24,244 nt of DNA from CAYRMN01 sp964425575 (GTDB lineage: Bacteria; Patescibacteriota; Patescibacteriia; 2-12-FULL-60-25). Under the pieces are notes generated by a model, which was given only the letters and a program-made list of their open reading frames with translations, was not told the DNA's origin and ran no database searches. The DNA lies in contig CAYRMN010000021.1 of the NCBI GenBank assembly GCA_964425575.1, positions 1 to 24,244 of the forward strand. Direction: 5' to 3'. Position 1 is the first letter of the stretch. Every line of letters starts with the position of its first letter. Made by a program: the position numbers and the translations under genes. Shown here in pieces: positions 13,846-23,417 of this stretch.

Positions 13846-16523
13846 AAAAAATCATGCGGCATGACTGGCACGCCTCTCTCATCGCGCAGGTGAGTACTGA
13901 CCTCCAAAGTGATGTGGTCATGGGTTTAGCGACAGCAGAAGCTGTACGAAGACGAGCGGAATACGGCCTGAATCAGCTTGCGACATCAGCACGATCATCA
14001 CCTGTTTGGTTATTGTTTCACCAGCTGAATAGTGGTTTTATATGGATATTACTGGCGTCAATTATATTGTCCGGCTTGCTGGGACATACATCAGAGGCGA
14101 TTGCCATTGGGATTATTATAGGGTTTTCCGTGTTGCTTGGTTTTTTTCAAGAGTGGCGTGCAGAGCGCGCGCTTGAGGCGCTGCAGGAGTTTGCTGTTCC
14201 TCACGCCCTAGTGTTACGCGATGGGGTTGAGCAGGATGTTTCTACTGCCGAACTTGTCCCAGGAGATATTGTGTTGTTTGAGGCGGGAACACGTATTCCG
14301 GCCGATGTTCGTCTGCTTGAGAGCGTGAACCTTCTTATTGAGGAAGCAGTGCTGACGGGTGAATCAATGGCGGTAGAGAAAGAGGCATCAATGGTATATC
14401 CGATAGACACCGTGCTTACGGAACGAAAGAACATGGCTTTCATGGGAACGATGGTGACAAATGGTAGGGGGCGGGGCATGGTGGTCGCTATTGGGATGGA
14501 TACGGAGTTCGGTCATATTGCCGGTCTACTTCAGCGAGTAGAACGCTTGCAAACTCCGTTTCAAAAGAATTTGAGCCGTTTAGCAACGATCCTCACGCGA
14601 GTCGTTGTACTGATTGTGTTAGGCATTGTGCTTATAGGAATCATGCGTCATCAGCCCTTTCTTGAACTTTTGGTATTTGCAACCGCCTTGGCTGTGGCAG
14701 CAGTTCCTGAGGCTCTGCCTGCAGTAGTGACCATGTCGCTCGCTATTGGTGTTCAACGCATGGCGAAGCATCATGTCTTGGTTCGATATCTGCCTGTAGT
14801 AGAGACGCTGGGTTGTACGACGTACATTTGTTCAGATAAGACAGGCACACTGACGAAAAATGAGATGACAGTACGCAAAATGTTACTTCCCTCTGGAATC
14901 GCACTGGACGTTATGGGGAGTGGGTATGATCCACAGGGGGCATTTTTATGGAACGATCAGCCCTATGCCATTGACGAACAGTTACAGCGCGTTTTGCAAG
15001 CAGCCGTTCTTTCCTCTGACGCTCATATCGTGTTGACTGACGGTGTTCGTGTCTTGCGAGGTGATCCGACTGAAGGCGCACTCATTGTTGCAGCTGAAAA
15101 AGCCGGAATATCCCAAGAGATTCTCAATGAACATTTTCCACGCATTGCAGAAATCCCCTTCAGTTCGGAATCAAAGCGGATGACAACTCTTCATACGACA
15201 CCCGAAGGCACAATTGCCTATGGGAAAGGAGCGGCTGAAATCATACTCGCGTCATGTACGCATATTCATTCAGAGAAGGGGATAGAACTTCTTTCTGACA
15301 CAATGCGCGGTCGTATTCTTGAGACGGTTCATACGTTTGCAGAACAAGCCTTACGAGTGATTGGCGTAGCGTATGCAATGGCGCATAATGCGGCATCTGC
15401 AGAGCGTGACATGATTTTTTTAGGGCTGTTCGGGATGATTGATCCTCCGAGACCAGAAGCGAAACAAGCTATTTTACGGTGTCGTGAAGCGGGTATTAAG
15501 GTGCTGATGATGACAGGCGATCATGCCCAAACTGCCAAAGCCATTAGTCGTGAATTGGCTTTGCTTGGACCAGAGAGCCGCGTGGTAACTGGTCAAGAGC
15601 TATCTCGTATGAGTTCGGAGCAGCTTGAACGGGAGATTGAAACCATAAGCGTTTGCGCGCGAGTGTCGCCTGAGCACAAGTTGCGCATTGTCGAAGTTCT
15701 TCAACAGCGAGGACATATTGTCGCCATGACCGGTGACGGAGTAAATGATGCGCCTGCCCTCAAAAAGGCGGATATAGGTATTGCAATGGGTATAACCGGT
15801 ACGGACGTAACGAGAGAGGCGGCAACCATGACTTTAACAGATGATAATTTTGCGTCGATCGTTGCGGCCGTGGAAGAAGGCCGTGTTATTTTTGCGAATG
15901 TGAAGAAATGTGCCATGTATTTGCTTTCTTCAAATTTCGGAGAAATTGGATTGATTGCGATGACGGTTATGTGTGGGTTGCCAGTTCCGTTGTCTGCTGT
16001 TCAGATTTTGTATCTGAATTTGGCTTCGGATGGATTGCCGGCACTTGCACTGGCGCTGGATCCAAAAGAACATGACAGCATGCAGCATCCTCCGCGTCAT
16101 CGACGAGCGGGTCTCTTCTCGTCTTCCGCCTGGATACGCATGGGAATCGGGGGAGCGTGGGTAGCAGTTGCTCAGTTGAGCTTGTATGTCTGGGCGAGAC
16201 GGTCTGGTATGCCAGAAACGGTGACCACAACGATGGTTTTTACTTCGCTCGTATTGATGCAGCTTATGAGCACCTATTGCTTCCGCTCAGAACGACGCTT
16301 TGTACTATCGCGGCTGTTGAGTAACTCTTGGCTCAATCGAGCGGTGGTTTGGGAGGTCTCGTTACTGCTCTTCATTCTCTATTTCCCTCTTTTACAAAAA
16401 CCGCTTGGAACAGTTGGTCTTGCGTGGCATGAGTGGCTGATTGTACTGGGTGTTGCAACAACGATCGTTCCAATTTTAGAAATTACAAAATACATCTCAA
16501 CACATTATACAAACAATAAATAA
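13830..16523 (+). CDS. P2-type cation-transporting ATPase, probably Ca2+ (SERCA-like)
   Basis: 897 aa, full length. The actuator domain has TGES (176-179), the fourth membrane helix has the ion-site motif VPEALP (293-297 for PEALP), the phosphorylation site is DKTGTLT (Asp336), the nucleotide domain has RGDPTEGAL and KGAAE, and the hinge is TGDGVNDAP (634-642). Helix 5 shows SSNFGE and helix 6 NLASDGLPALALALDP, a P2A/P2B-like pattern compatible with Ca2+ pumping; Mn2+ or Na+ cannot be excluded. An alternative start is M9 (13854). It overlaps a 69-aa membrane protein upstream. No regulatory extension is visible. Confidence 0.93.
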   Translation: MAKKIKKIMRHDWHASLIAQVSTDLQSDVVMGLATAEAVRRRAEYGLNQLATSARSSPVWLLFHQLNSGFIWILLASIILSGLLGHTSEAIAIGIIIGFSVLLGFFQEWRAERALEALQEFAVPHALVLRDGVEQDVSTAELVPGDIVLFEAGTRIPADVRLLESVNLLIEEAVLTGESMAVEKEASMVYPIDTVLTERKNMAFMGTMVTNGRGRGMVVAIGMDTEFGHIAGLLQRVERLQTPFQKNLSRLATILTRVVVLIVLGIVLIGIMRHQPFLELLVFATALAVAAVPEALPAVVTMSLAIGVQRMAKHHVLVRYLPVVETLGCTTYICSDKTGTLTKNEMTVRKMLLPSGIALDVMGSGYDPQGAFLWNDQPYAIDEQLQRVLQAAVLSSDAHIVLTDGVRVLRGDPTEGALIVAAEKAGISQEILNEHFPRIAEIPFSSESKRMTTLHTTPEGTIAYGKGAAEIILASCTHIHSEKGIELLSDTMRGRILETVHTFAEQALRVIGVAYAMAHNAASAERDMIFLGLFGMIDPPRPEAKQAILRCREAGIKVLMMTGDHAQTAKAISRELALLGPESRVVTGQELSRMSSEQLEREIETISVCARVSPEHKLRIVEVLQQRGHIVAMTGDGVNDAPALKKADIGIAMGITGTDVTREAATMTLTDDNFASIVAAVEEGRVIFANVKKCAMYLLSSNFGEIGLIAMTVMCGLPVPLSAVQILYLNLASDGLPALALALDPKEHDSMQHPPRHRRAGLFSSSAWIRMGIGGAWVAVAQLSLYVWARRSGMPETVTTTMVFTSLVLMQLMSTYCFRSERRFVLSRLLSNSWLNRAVVWEVSLLLFILYFPLLQKPLGTVGLAWHEWLIVLGVATTIVPILEITKYISTHYTNNK

Positions 16524-16568
16524 CCTAAGGCTGTATTTTTCTTGCCTATTCGTTCCCAAGATGGGAAT

Positions 16569-17495
16569 ATGCGCATTGATCTTATGCAAGCCATCAACAT
16601 ACAAAATCTTTTTAAGAAATACGCCACAGGAACAGAGGCGCTGAAGGGCATTACATTACATGTTGAAGAAGGTGATTTTTTTGGGTTGTTGGGTGCGAAT
16701 GGGGCCGGCAAGACAACCTTGATTGGCATTCTATGTGGACTGGTCAATCCAACGTCTGGAAATATTTCCATCTTTGGATTTGATGCTGATACGCAACGGG
16801 ACCAAGCAAAACAAAAGATTGGAATTGTGCCCCAGGAATTTAACTTTAGTATTTTTGAAAAAGTGTGGGATATCCTGATTACTCAAGCTGGATACTATGG
16901 TTTAACGCCTAAAGAGGCCGCGCCTCATGCCGAAGAGCTACTAAAGCGTTTAGGATTATGGGAGAAGCGCAACCAACCGTCTCAGGTTTTATCGGGAGGT
17001 ATGAAGCGTCGTTTGATGATTGCACGGGCCCTCATTCATCAGCCACGTCTTCTTATCCTTGATGAACCAACAGCGGGTGTTGATGTGGAGCTTCGTTACG
17101 GCATGTGGGAATATTTAACCGAACTTAACAAAAAGGGAACAACGATTTTGTTGACCACGCATTACCTTGAAGAGGCGGAGCGCTTATGTCGTAATTTAGC
17201 GATTATTAATAAGGGAGAAATTGTAAAAACAGGAGCGGTGAACGAGCTATTACAGGGCTTGGACGCTCGTACCTATGTATTGAATCTGGATACAACGAGC
17301 ACTCTATCCAAGATACAGGGTTTTGCATTTACGGTAACGGATATGATGACTGCGGAAGTTCAGCTTCAAAAAGGACAGGAAGTAGGAGACCTTATTCGCG
17401 CACTTACCGCACAGCAGGTTCATGTGCAGGATATACGTCCACAAGAAAACCGTCTTGAGCGCTTGTTTTTAAATACCATTCGAAGCGAAGTATGA
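16569..17495 (+). CDS. ABC-2 type exporter, ATP-binding subunit
   Basis: About 308 aa. The frame opens with TTG at 16542; ATG 16569 is preferred, and ATG 16584 (MQAINIQNLFKKY) is equally plausible. From 16569 the Walker A is GANGAGKTT (42-50), the signature LSGGM (141-145), the Walker B LLILDEP (Asp165, Glu166) and the H-loop His198. The C-terminal ~80 residues form the accessory domain usual in drug, lipid or polysaccharide exporters of this class. It overlaps the permease gene by 4 nt, so the two form one transporter. The substrate is unknown. Confidence 0.93.
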   Translation: MRIDLMQAINIQNLFKKYATGTEALKGITLHVEEGDFFGLLGANGAGKTTLIGILCGLVNPTSGNISIFGFDADTQRDQAKQKIGIVPQEFNFSIFEKVWDILITQAGYYGLTPKEAAPHAEELLKRLGLWEKRNQPSQVLSGGMKRRLMIARALIHQPRLLILDEPTAGVDVELRYGMWEYLTELNKKGTTILLTTHYLEEAERLCRNLAIINKGEIVKTGAVNELLQGLDARTYVLNLDTTSTLSKIQGFAFTVTDMMTAEVQLQKGQEVGDLIRALTAQQVHVQDIRPQENRLERLFLNTIRSEV

Positions 17496-18265
17496 ATTTT
17501 CACATTCAGTGGGTCGCGTATAAAACCATCGTTGCCAAAGAAGTCGGCCGCTTTATGCGTATTTGGCGACAAACACTTTTACCGCCAGTCATTAGCCAAT
17601 CATTGTATTTTGTAATTTTTGGAGGGTTTATTGGTTCTCAGGTGCGCCTTATTAATGGCGTTCCCTACATGGCCTTTATTATTCCGGGACTGATCATGAT
17701 GGCGGTAATCAATGGGTCATTCGCAAATGTTTCATCTTCCTTTTTTTCAAGTAAATTTCAAAAAAATATTGAAGAAATGTTGGTCGCGCCTGTTGATGAA
17801 TTCGTAATGCTGGCGGGGTATGTTACTGGAGGGATGCTGCGAGGTATTCTCACGGGTGGTTTGGTGTTCATTATCTCTCTTATTTTTGTCAGACCTGTCG
17901 TTCATGATGCATCTGCTATTATTATCTTTTCATTTTTGACAGCCCTCGTGTTTTCTCTTGGTGGCATGTTGAATGGTCTCTGGGCAAAAAAATTTGATGA
18001 TGTTGGGACATTTTCCACCTTTATTCTTGTGCCCTTAACGTATCTTGGAGGAGTTTTTTATCCAATCAGCTCCTTGCCAACATTGTGGAAAAATATCTCG
18101 CTGCTCAATCCGATCGTGTATATGGTTGAGGGATTTCGTCAGGGGTTTATTGAACACACTGGTGGTTCAATATGGATTGGTGCATCTCTGCTCATTTTTC
18201 TATCCGTAATTTTGACTATTTGGACATATACCCTTCTACGCAAAGGAAAAGGGATGAGATCATAA
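17492..18265 (+). CDS. ABC-2 type exporter, permease subunit
   Basis: 257 aa with six predicted spans. It shows features of the ABC-2 family: an amphipathic N-terminus (KEVGRFMRIWRQTLLPPVIS), a FVIFGGFIGSQV stretch, NIEEMLVAPV before the second span pair, and YLGGVFYPISSLP followed by NPIVYMVEGFRQGF. It pairs with the ATPase whose stop it overlaps (ATGA). The 64-nt gap to the next gene has no clear terminator. Confidence 0.93.
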   Translation: MNFHIQWVAYKTIVAKEVGRFMRIWRQTLLPPVISQSLYFVIFGGFIGSQVRLINGVPYMAFIIPGLIMMAVINGSFANVSSSFFSSKFQKNIEEMLVAPVDEFVMLAGYVTGGMLRGILTGGLVFIISLIFVRPVVHDASAIIIFSFLTALVFSLGGMLNGLWAKKFDDVGTFSTFILVPLTYLGGVFYPISSLPTLWKNISLLNPIVYMVEGFRQGFIEHTGGSIWIGASLLIFLSVILTIWTYTLLRKGKGMRS

Positions 18266-18329
18266 AAGAACGCACTTATCGTCTGTAGCTTGAGAGGATT
18301 GTGTGCTATTCTTTGTGTAAGATACAACT

Positions 18330-19804
18330 GTGATTTTTCTTTCTAGTGTAGAACGATTTTTGAAACAGGTTTGCATTGTTTTTGTGCTCCTGGGTTGTTT
18401 TATTTTTCTGAATTCTTCAGAGGTGTTTGCGGCAGCAATTCCTACAACGTTGGGATATCAAGGACGTCTGAAAAATGCTGCTGGTACAGCACAGAGTGGA
18501 TCATTCAATTTTACGTTTCGTCTATATGCTGCCTCGGTTGGTGGCGCAGCGCTTTTTACTGAGATTCAACCAAACGTGTCTGTTGATCAAGGCTTTTTTA
18601 CTGTTCAGCTTGGCAGTGTGACTGCTTTCCCGCCTAATTTTGATTTCACCAAACCTCTTTATTTGACGACGGAAGTCAATGGAGATGGAGAGATGGCGCC
18701 ACGCGTGGCTGTGAATAGCGTGGCCTACGCCATGACAACCGCAGGAGTTCAAGCGACTGCCGCTGCTCCTGCTTCGGTTGTTGGAGGGAGCATGTATTAC
18801 AATACGATTGATGGGGGGCTGTATTACTACGATACGAATCTTGCCTCGTGGCGCTCTCTTGGGGTAGCAAGCGGAACGCTTCAAGATGTTACCAACGCTG
18901 GAAAAATAACAACTCAAGATATTCAATTTAATGGGGGAACGTCTACCGGTGCTTTCGATATATCTAACACTTTAACAGTAAGTGGTTTAACCAGTCTTCA
19001 AAACGTCAACTCCGTTGCTGCCACCTCCACCAACCTCGCCTCCACAAATGCTTCTACCACCAACCTCGTTGTTTCAACCGGTCTCTCCCTTCCAAACAAC
19101 TCCATCACAGACGCCTTCGTCGTGAATGGCCTCACGATTGATGCAACGGGCTCTGTCTCCGCCACTGCCATTAACTCTGGCACTCTTGGCAATGGCTCTG
19201 TGACTCTCGCCCTTGGCTCCTTTGGCTCCATCACTGGTTCTCTTGCAGATGGGAACATTGCAGATGCACTCACCGTGAGTGGGGGAACCATCGACAACAC
19301 TCCAATTGGAGCCATCACTCCTTCGACCGGTGTCTTTACGAATGTGACGACGACGAACGCCACGACCACAAACCTCGCCTCGACAAACCTCACCTCAACC
19401 AACGTCTCTTCCACCAATCTCACCGCCACAGGCCTTGTCGACTTCACGGGCGCCACAGTCTCAGGCCTCTCCTTCAATGCCCTCACGGTCACGAATCTCA
19501 CCTCAACCAATTCCACAAGCACGAACGCCACCTCAACCAACAGCGCCACTACGAACCTCGCCGTCTCAGGTTCATTGAACCTCACAGGCGCCACCATCTC
19601 CGGCCTCTCTCTCGCCTCCACTGATCTCTCGAATGGCGCCAACATCGCCCTCTTAAATGGCACCCAAGTCTTCACAGGTGGCAACACGTTTGGAAACACA
19701 ACGAGCACCAATGCAACGACGACGAATCTGGCTGTCACAGGTCTCCTGACCCTTCCAAACAACTCCATCACAGACGCCTTCGTCGTGAATGGCCTCACGA
19801 TTGA
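18330..19804 (+). CDS. Giant secreted surface protein, N-terminal part (interrupted by assembly gap)
   Basis: The start is GTG at 18330; no ATG is near. A signal peptide (ends ...SSEVFAAA) leads into a domain I know from bacterial surface and tail-fibre-like proteins: LGYQGRLKNAAGT, FNFTFRLYAA, GFFTVQLGS and APRVAVNSVAYA. From about residue 225 the protein becomes Ser/Thr/Asn-rich with five-residue repeats (TNLAS, TNLTS, TNVSS, TNLTA), interleaved with GATxSGLS segments and a NNSITDAFVVNGLTI block. DNA of this repeat part uses many C-ending codons, unlike its flanks. At 19805 it meets 100 N. The reading frame after the gap is that of the 19905-22933 part, so the two are one gene and the true gap length must be 2 modulo 3. 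Confidence 0.85.
19087..19729 (+). repeat. 643-nt segment inferred to be tandemly duplicated (second copy spans the 100-N gap)
   Basis: The 55 nt before the gap (19750-19804) equal 19087-19141, and the 55 nt after it (19905-19959) equal 19675-19729. Identity stops exactly at the outer edges. If the gap is filled with the first copy, 533 nt are missing, the unit period is 663 nt (221 codons) and the reading frame is restored. Confidence 0.7.
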
Positions 19805-19904
19805 NNNNNNNNNNNNNNNNNNNNNNNNNNNNNNNNNNNNNNNNNNNNNNNNNNNNNNNNNNNNNNNNNNNNNNNNNNNNNNNNNNNNNNNNNNNNNNNN
19901 NNNN
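19805..19904. other. Assembly gap of 100 N inside the surface-protein repeats
   Basis: The gap has a default-looking size. Taken literally, it shifts the frame and creates a false stop at 19986-19988; a length of 2 modulo 3 is needed for one continuous protein. Confidence 0.95.
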
Positions 19905-22900
19905 CAGGTGGCAACACGTTTGGAAACACAACGAGCACCAATGCAACGACGACGAATCTTGGAGTTACACAAATTATTTCTCCCTTGAATACCTCGTTGA
20001 ATCTTACGGCTCAAGGTTCTGGTGTTATTACATTCTCCGAAGACGCAGATACAAACCTTCAAATTACGGCTGCAGGAGCTCCCGGCTTGGATATGCTGTC
20101 TCTCACAAATAGCGGTCAAGGCGCAACGGTAAATGGTGTTGATGGATTATCTGCGTCAATTTTTACCGCCACAGGCGCCGGAGCAAATAATTCCGCACTT
20201 CATGCCATTATAGGAAATGCCCCAGTTGATGCGAGTGATATTTTGAATGGTTTAGAAGTTACAGGAGTGGCTCAGACGGTGGCATCGACCAACCAAAATC
20301 TTATCCGTCTGACCCCAGCTTCCAGCGGAAATTCCGCTGGAACACTAACAGGATTGCAGATCGATAATATTACTACTCCTGGCAATGCTACCGAAAATGC
20401 CATTACTGTTGGAACGGGTTGGGATACGGATATCAATTTAACCGATACGACTTCAACGATCGCTATTCCGACGGGTGGTTCGCTGGTCATTAAAAACGGA
20501 ACACGAAATATTTTAGCGGTAAACGATTTAAGTACGAATTTTGGAGCTCAAGTTGAAGCTGGTGCATTCCTAAGCTACAATTCCTATATTGGAGATGAGT
20601 TTTTTCTCCTAAGAAATGCTGTTTCAGCCAACACTGCACAGGCATGGGGGGACATCGCTGTTTGGTCTGTTAACTTATCAGGGACTTGTTCATTCGCAAA
20701 CGCAGTTGATTATAGCGGTGTAACGAGTATTGCGTGTTCAGCGAATCCCAGCATCGGTTTGTTGTCTTTTACGAACAGAGGAGTCACAACGCTGCGCCCT
20801 ACATATAATGCTTCCCGCTTACCACTTGTGGCAATCAAAGGACGTATCAATACTTCAGCTGGCAGTCCAGATGCGAGCCATCGCGCATATCTTGGTTTGG
20901 GGGATATGACAGTCGCTGCAGCGGGCCCTCCTAACAACGGTATCTTTTTTAGCAACTGCTCAAGCACTGATCAAACAACGACATGTGGTACGACGTGGAA
21001 TGGCGTCGTAAGAACTGGCGGTTCTTCAGGGACGACGTCTGTTGTGACGTGTCCAGGTAGCTTTACACCAACCCTTCACTCTGTGTTGATTATTAAGGGT
21101 ATAACTGCAACAAGCGTTAGTTTTTATGTAGATAATGACGTCTCAGACGGGGTTGCGCCAATACTGTGTGGAACGCTTTCAACGAACGTGCCGAATGCAG
21201 ATCTGACCGGACATCTAAAAGTTGATATGGTTGCTGCGAATACGGCTACGCTCTTTTTAGACTATTTCCGTACCTGGCAAGATGATCCTGCTGGAGGAGC
21301 ATTAACGAGTTCAGCCCCTGTAGAAGCCGTCCCTGCTGCACTTATGGATTTAACAGGTCAATCAAGTGTTACGCAGATGTATCCTTCTGAAGATCTTGCA
21401 TTGCCGCCTGGAACGTTGCTTGCACTTGATACAGCTCAAACATCCACTCCGAATGTTGTTCCTGCCACCGTATCGCGCACATTACCATTTATTGGAATTG
21501 TCTCTTCGGATCCCGGAGTGACGCTTGATAATGGATCTTTTCAAGGGGTTCGAACGGCTATTAGTGGTCGTTCCTCTATTCTTGTCTCTACTGAAAATGG
21601 ACCTATTGAAATGGGGGATGAGTTAACGGTTGGCTCACAGCCTGGTATTGCAGTAAAAGCCATAAAGTCTGGTCAAAGTATTGGTCGCGCTCTAGGATTC
21701 TATTCTGGTTCTAGCGTTGGTCAGGTTCCAATAATGATTCAAATTCAAAACCGTAGTACAGCTCATACGATCGAAGAATCACTTGGAATTCCTGCCATTT
21801 CAGGAGAAATGACTCAAAATGATATTCTTTCATCCGTACTTTTAAAACAAGGATCTGCAAGTGCTGGGGTTGTAGGACAAGCTGCCTCCTCATCATCGGA
21901 TTTGTTTCTTGACCGATTGGTTGCAGGACTAAGCATTGTAACGCCTACGCTTACGGTCCAAGATGCGACTATTTCAGGAACATTGAGCGTTGCTGGCACA
22001 ACAATACTACATGGATTGCAAGTTGAATCTTTGCAGGCGGATTCAATTCAAAGCCCAGTGCTCGCAAGTGTGACAGGAACATTGAGCGAATTGCAGGCCT
22101 CAACAACGGTTATGGAGAACCTGCTCTCCATGATGACCGATCGTTTCAATCAAAATGATCAAAAGTTCGCTATTCTGGGTGCTCAGTTGGCATCTTTAGC
22201 GACGGCTGCGCCTATATCTGTTGCCACGTCTACGTTTACAAATGGATTAACTGTCGACGGAGCCGCCTTGTTTCATGGTGGTTTACAGACGGATTCTGTT
22301 TCCTCACTTGCCGATTTGATCACATTCCAATCGGATGTCTTCTTCGTTGGTCATCCATACTTTAATTCGGATAGCGGAGGATTCGCTGTGATTCGACAGG
22401 GGCAAACAGAGGTCAGTGTTCATTTTGAACATGACTATATAGTAGAGCCGGTGGTAAACACCTCCATTTCCTTTAATGAAAGTGATACCTCTTCGGCATT
22501 TTCCACGGATACAGCGCAGTTTTTTGCGAGCGACCTCTCATTCATTATTAAAAACAAGAGCACGCATGGCTTCACGATCGTTCTAAACAAGCCGGCACCA
22601 GCAGACGTTTCTTTTAGCTGGATGGCAATGAGTATTAAGAACGCGCAAACGAGCTTTTCAGAAGAGTCGGCACAAGCCTCTGCGGATTTACCTATATTTG
22701 CTCCGCCCGCTTCCATCGAAAATGCGCTGAGCACTTCTTCTCAAGATGTTGTGACGAGTACAGCTTCTGATTTTTCACTCTCATCAACGACCCCAGCAGG
22801 AGATCCGCCTATAGAATCAATAAATGCTGCACCTCCTACAACGACTGATGATACAGCGACTGATATACCACCCACGCCACCAGCATCAGATGTATCTGAA

Positions 22901-22933
22901 CCATCCGATGTATCTGCTTCATCTTCTCAATAA
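19905..22933 (+). CDS. Giant secreted surface protein, C-terminal part
   Basis: It is open in frame from the gap; the ATG at 19985 is internal, since the residues before it continue the STN repeats (GGNTFGNTTSTNATTTNL). Domains in order: a QGSGVITFSEDADTNLQ beta repeat, then a region with LDYFRTWQDDP and VSFYVDNDVSDG resembling concanavalin-like lectin folds (about 20560-21290). Next is STENGPIEMGDELTVGSQPG, resembling domains before self-cleaving or chaperone modules of phage-type fibres. A helical stretch (LSELQASTTVMENLLSMM) precedes a C-terminal domain with HPYFNSDSGGFAVIRQGQ and KSTHGFTIVLNKPAP, recurrent in Patescibacteria surface proteins. It ends with a Ser/Thr/Pro/Asp-rich tail. A role in attachment is inference. 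Confidence 0.85.
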
Positions 22934-23006
22934 ATCCACTCAGATAAATTTCCATCTTCTTGTTTCGCTCATCATGAGTTATACTATTGATATCTAAAAA
23001 TATTTT

Positions 23007-23402
23007 ATGCGTATGAAAAATCCAATGAGCAGTGGACAGCGAGTAGGGTATCTTGTCTTGATTGTGTTGGTTGCTATTTTGGCAGCAACCAGTAGTTTTT
23101 TTTATCGAGAGTATACGGCGCTCGCAAAAAACGCTCCCAAACAACAAGAATCCGTCACCAAGCTTTTACAAGAAGTTGGTCGTTTGATTATCTTGCCTGA
23201 CAACGAAAGCCCGACCGTAGCGACGGTATCTGATCTCTCAAAACTTAAGAATCAAGTTTTTTTTGAACACGCTAAGGTGGGGGACAAGGTTCTTATTTAT
23301 ACCAATGCAAAAAAGGCTATTCTCTACAGTCCTTCCGAACATAAGATCGTCGAAGTTGCCCCATTGAATATTGGCGCACCTACAGCGACTTCAACGCGTT
23401 AA
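23007..23402 (+). CDS. Small membrane-anchored protein with ILPDNESPT motif
   Basis: 131 aa. One N-terminal span (VGYLVLIVLVAILAA) is followed by a helical stretch and an outer domain with LIILPDNESPTVATVSDL, KVGDKVLIYTNAKKAILYSP and KIVEVAPLNIG. I recognise this combination as a widespread conserved protein of Patescibacteria without known function. Starts at 23013 and 23025 are also possible; no SD separates them. It sits between two surface-protein genes, and its stop is 15 nt before the next start. Confidence 0.85.
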   Translation: MRMKNPMSSGQRVGYLVLIVLVAILAATSSFFYREYTALAKNAPKQQESVTKLLQEVGRLIILPDNESPTVATVSDLSKLKNQVFFEHAKVGDKVLIYTNAKKAILYSPSEHKIVEVAPLNIGAPTATSTR

Positions 23403-23417
23403 TGGGAATTTTTTCTC

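Noticed and set aside
19010..19760. Possible CRISPR-like array
   Set aside because: The repeats are short, degenerate, in frame and coding, with no regular repeat-spacer structure or cas genes.
19985..19987. ATG as the start of a separate 982-aa gene
   Set aside because: The frame is open back to the gap and the upstream residues continue the repeat pattern seen before the gap, so this ATG is internal.
18998..20119. Minus-strand open frame of 373 codons across the gap
   Set aside because: It is the complement of the STN repeats (repeated V/E/R-rich nonsense) and passes through the 100 N; the plus frame has a signal peptide and known domains.
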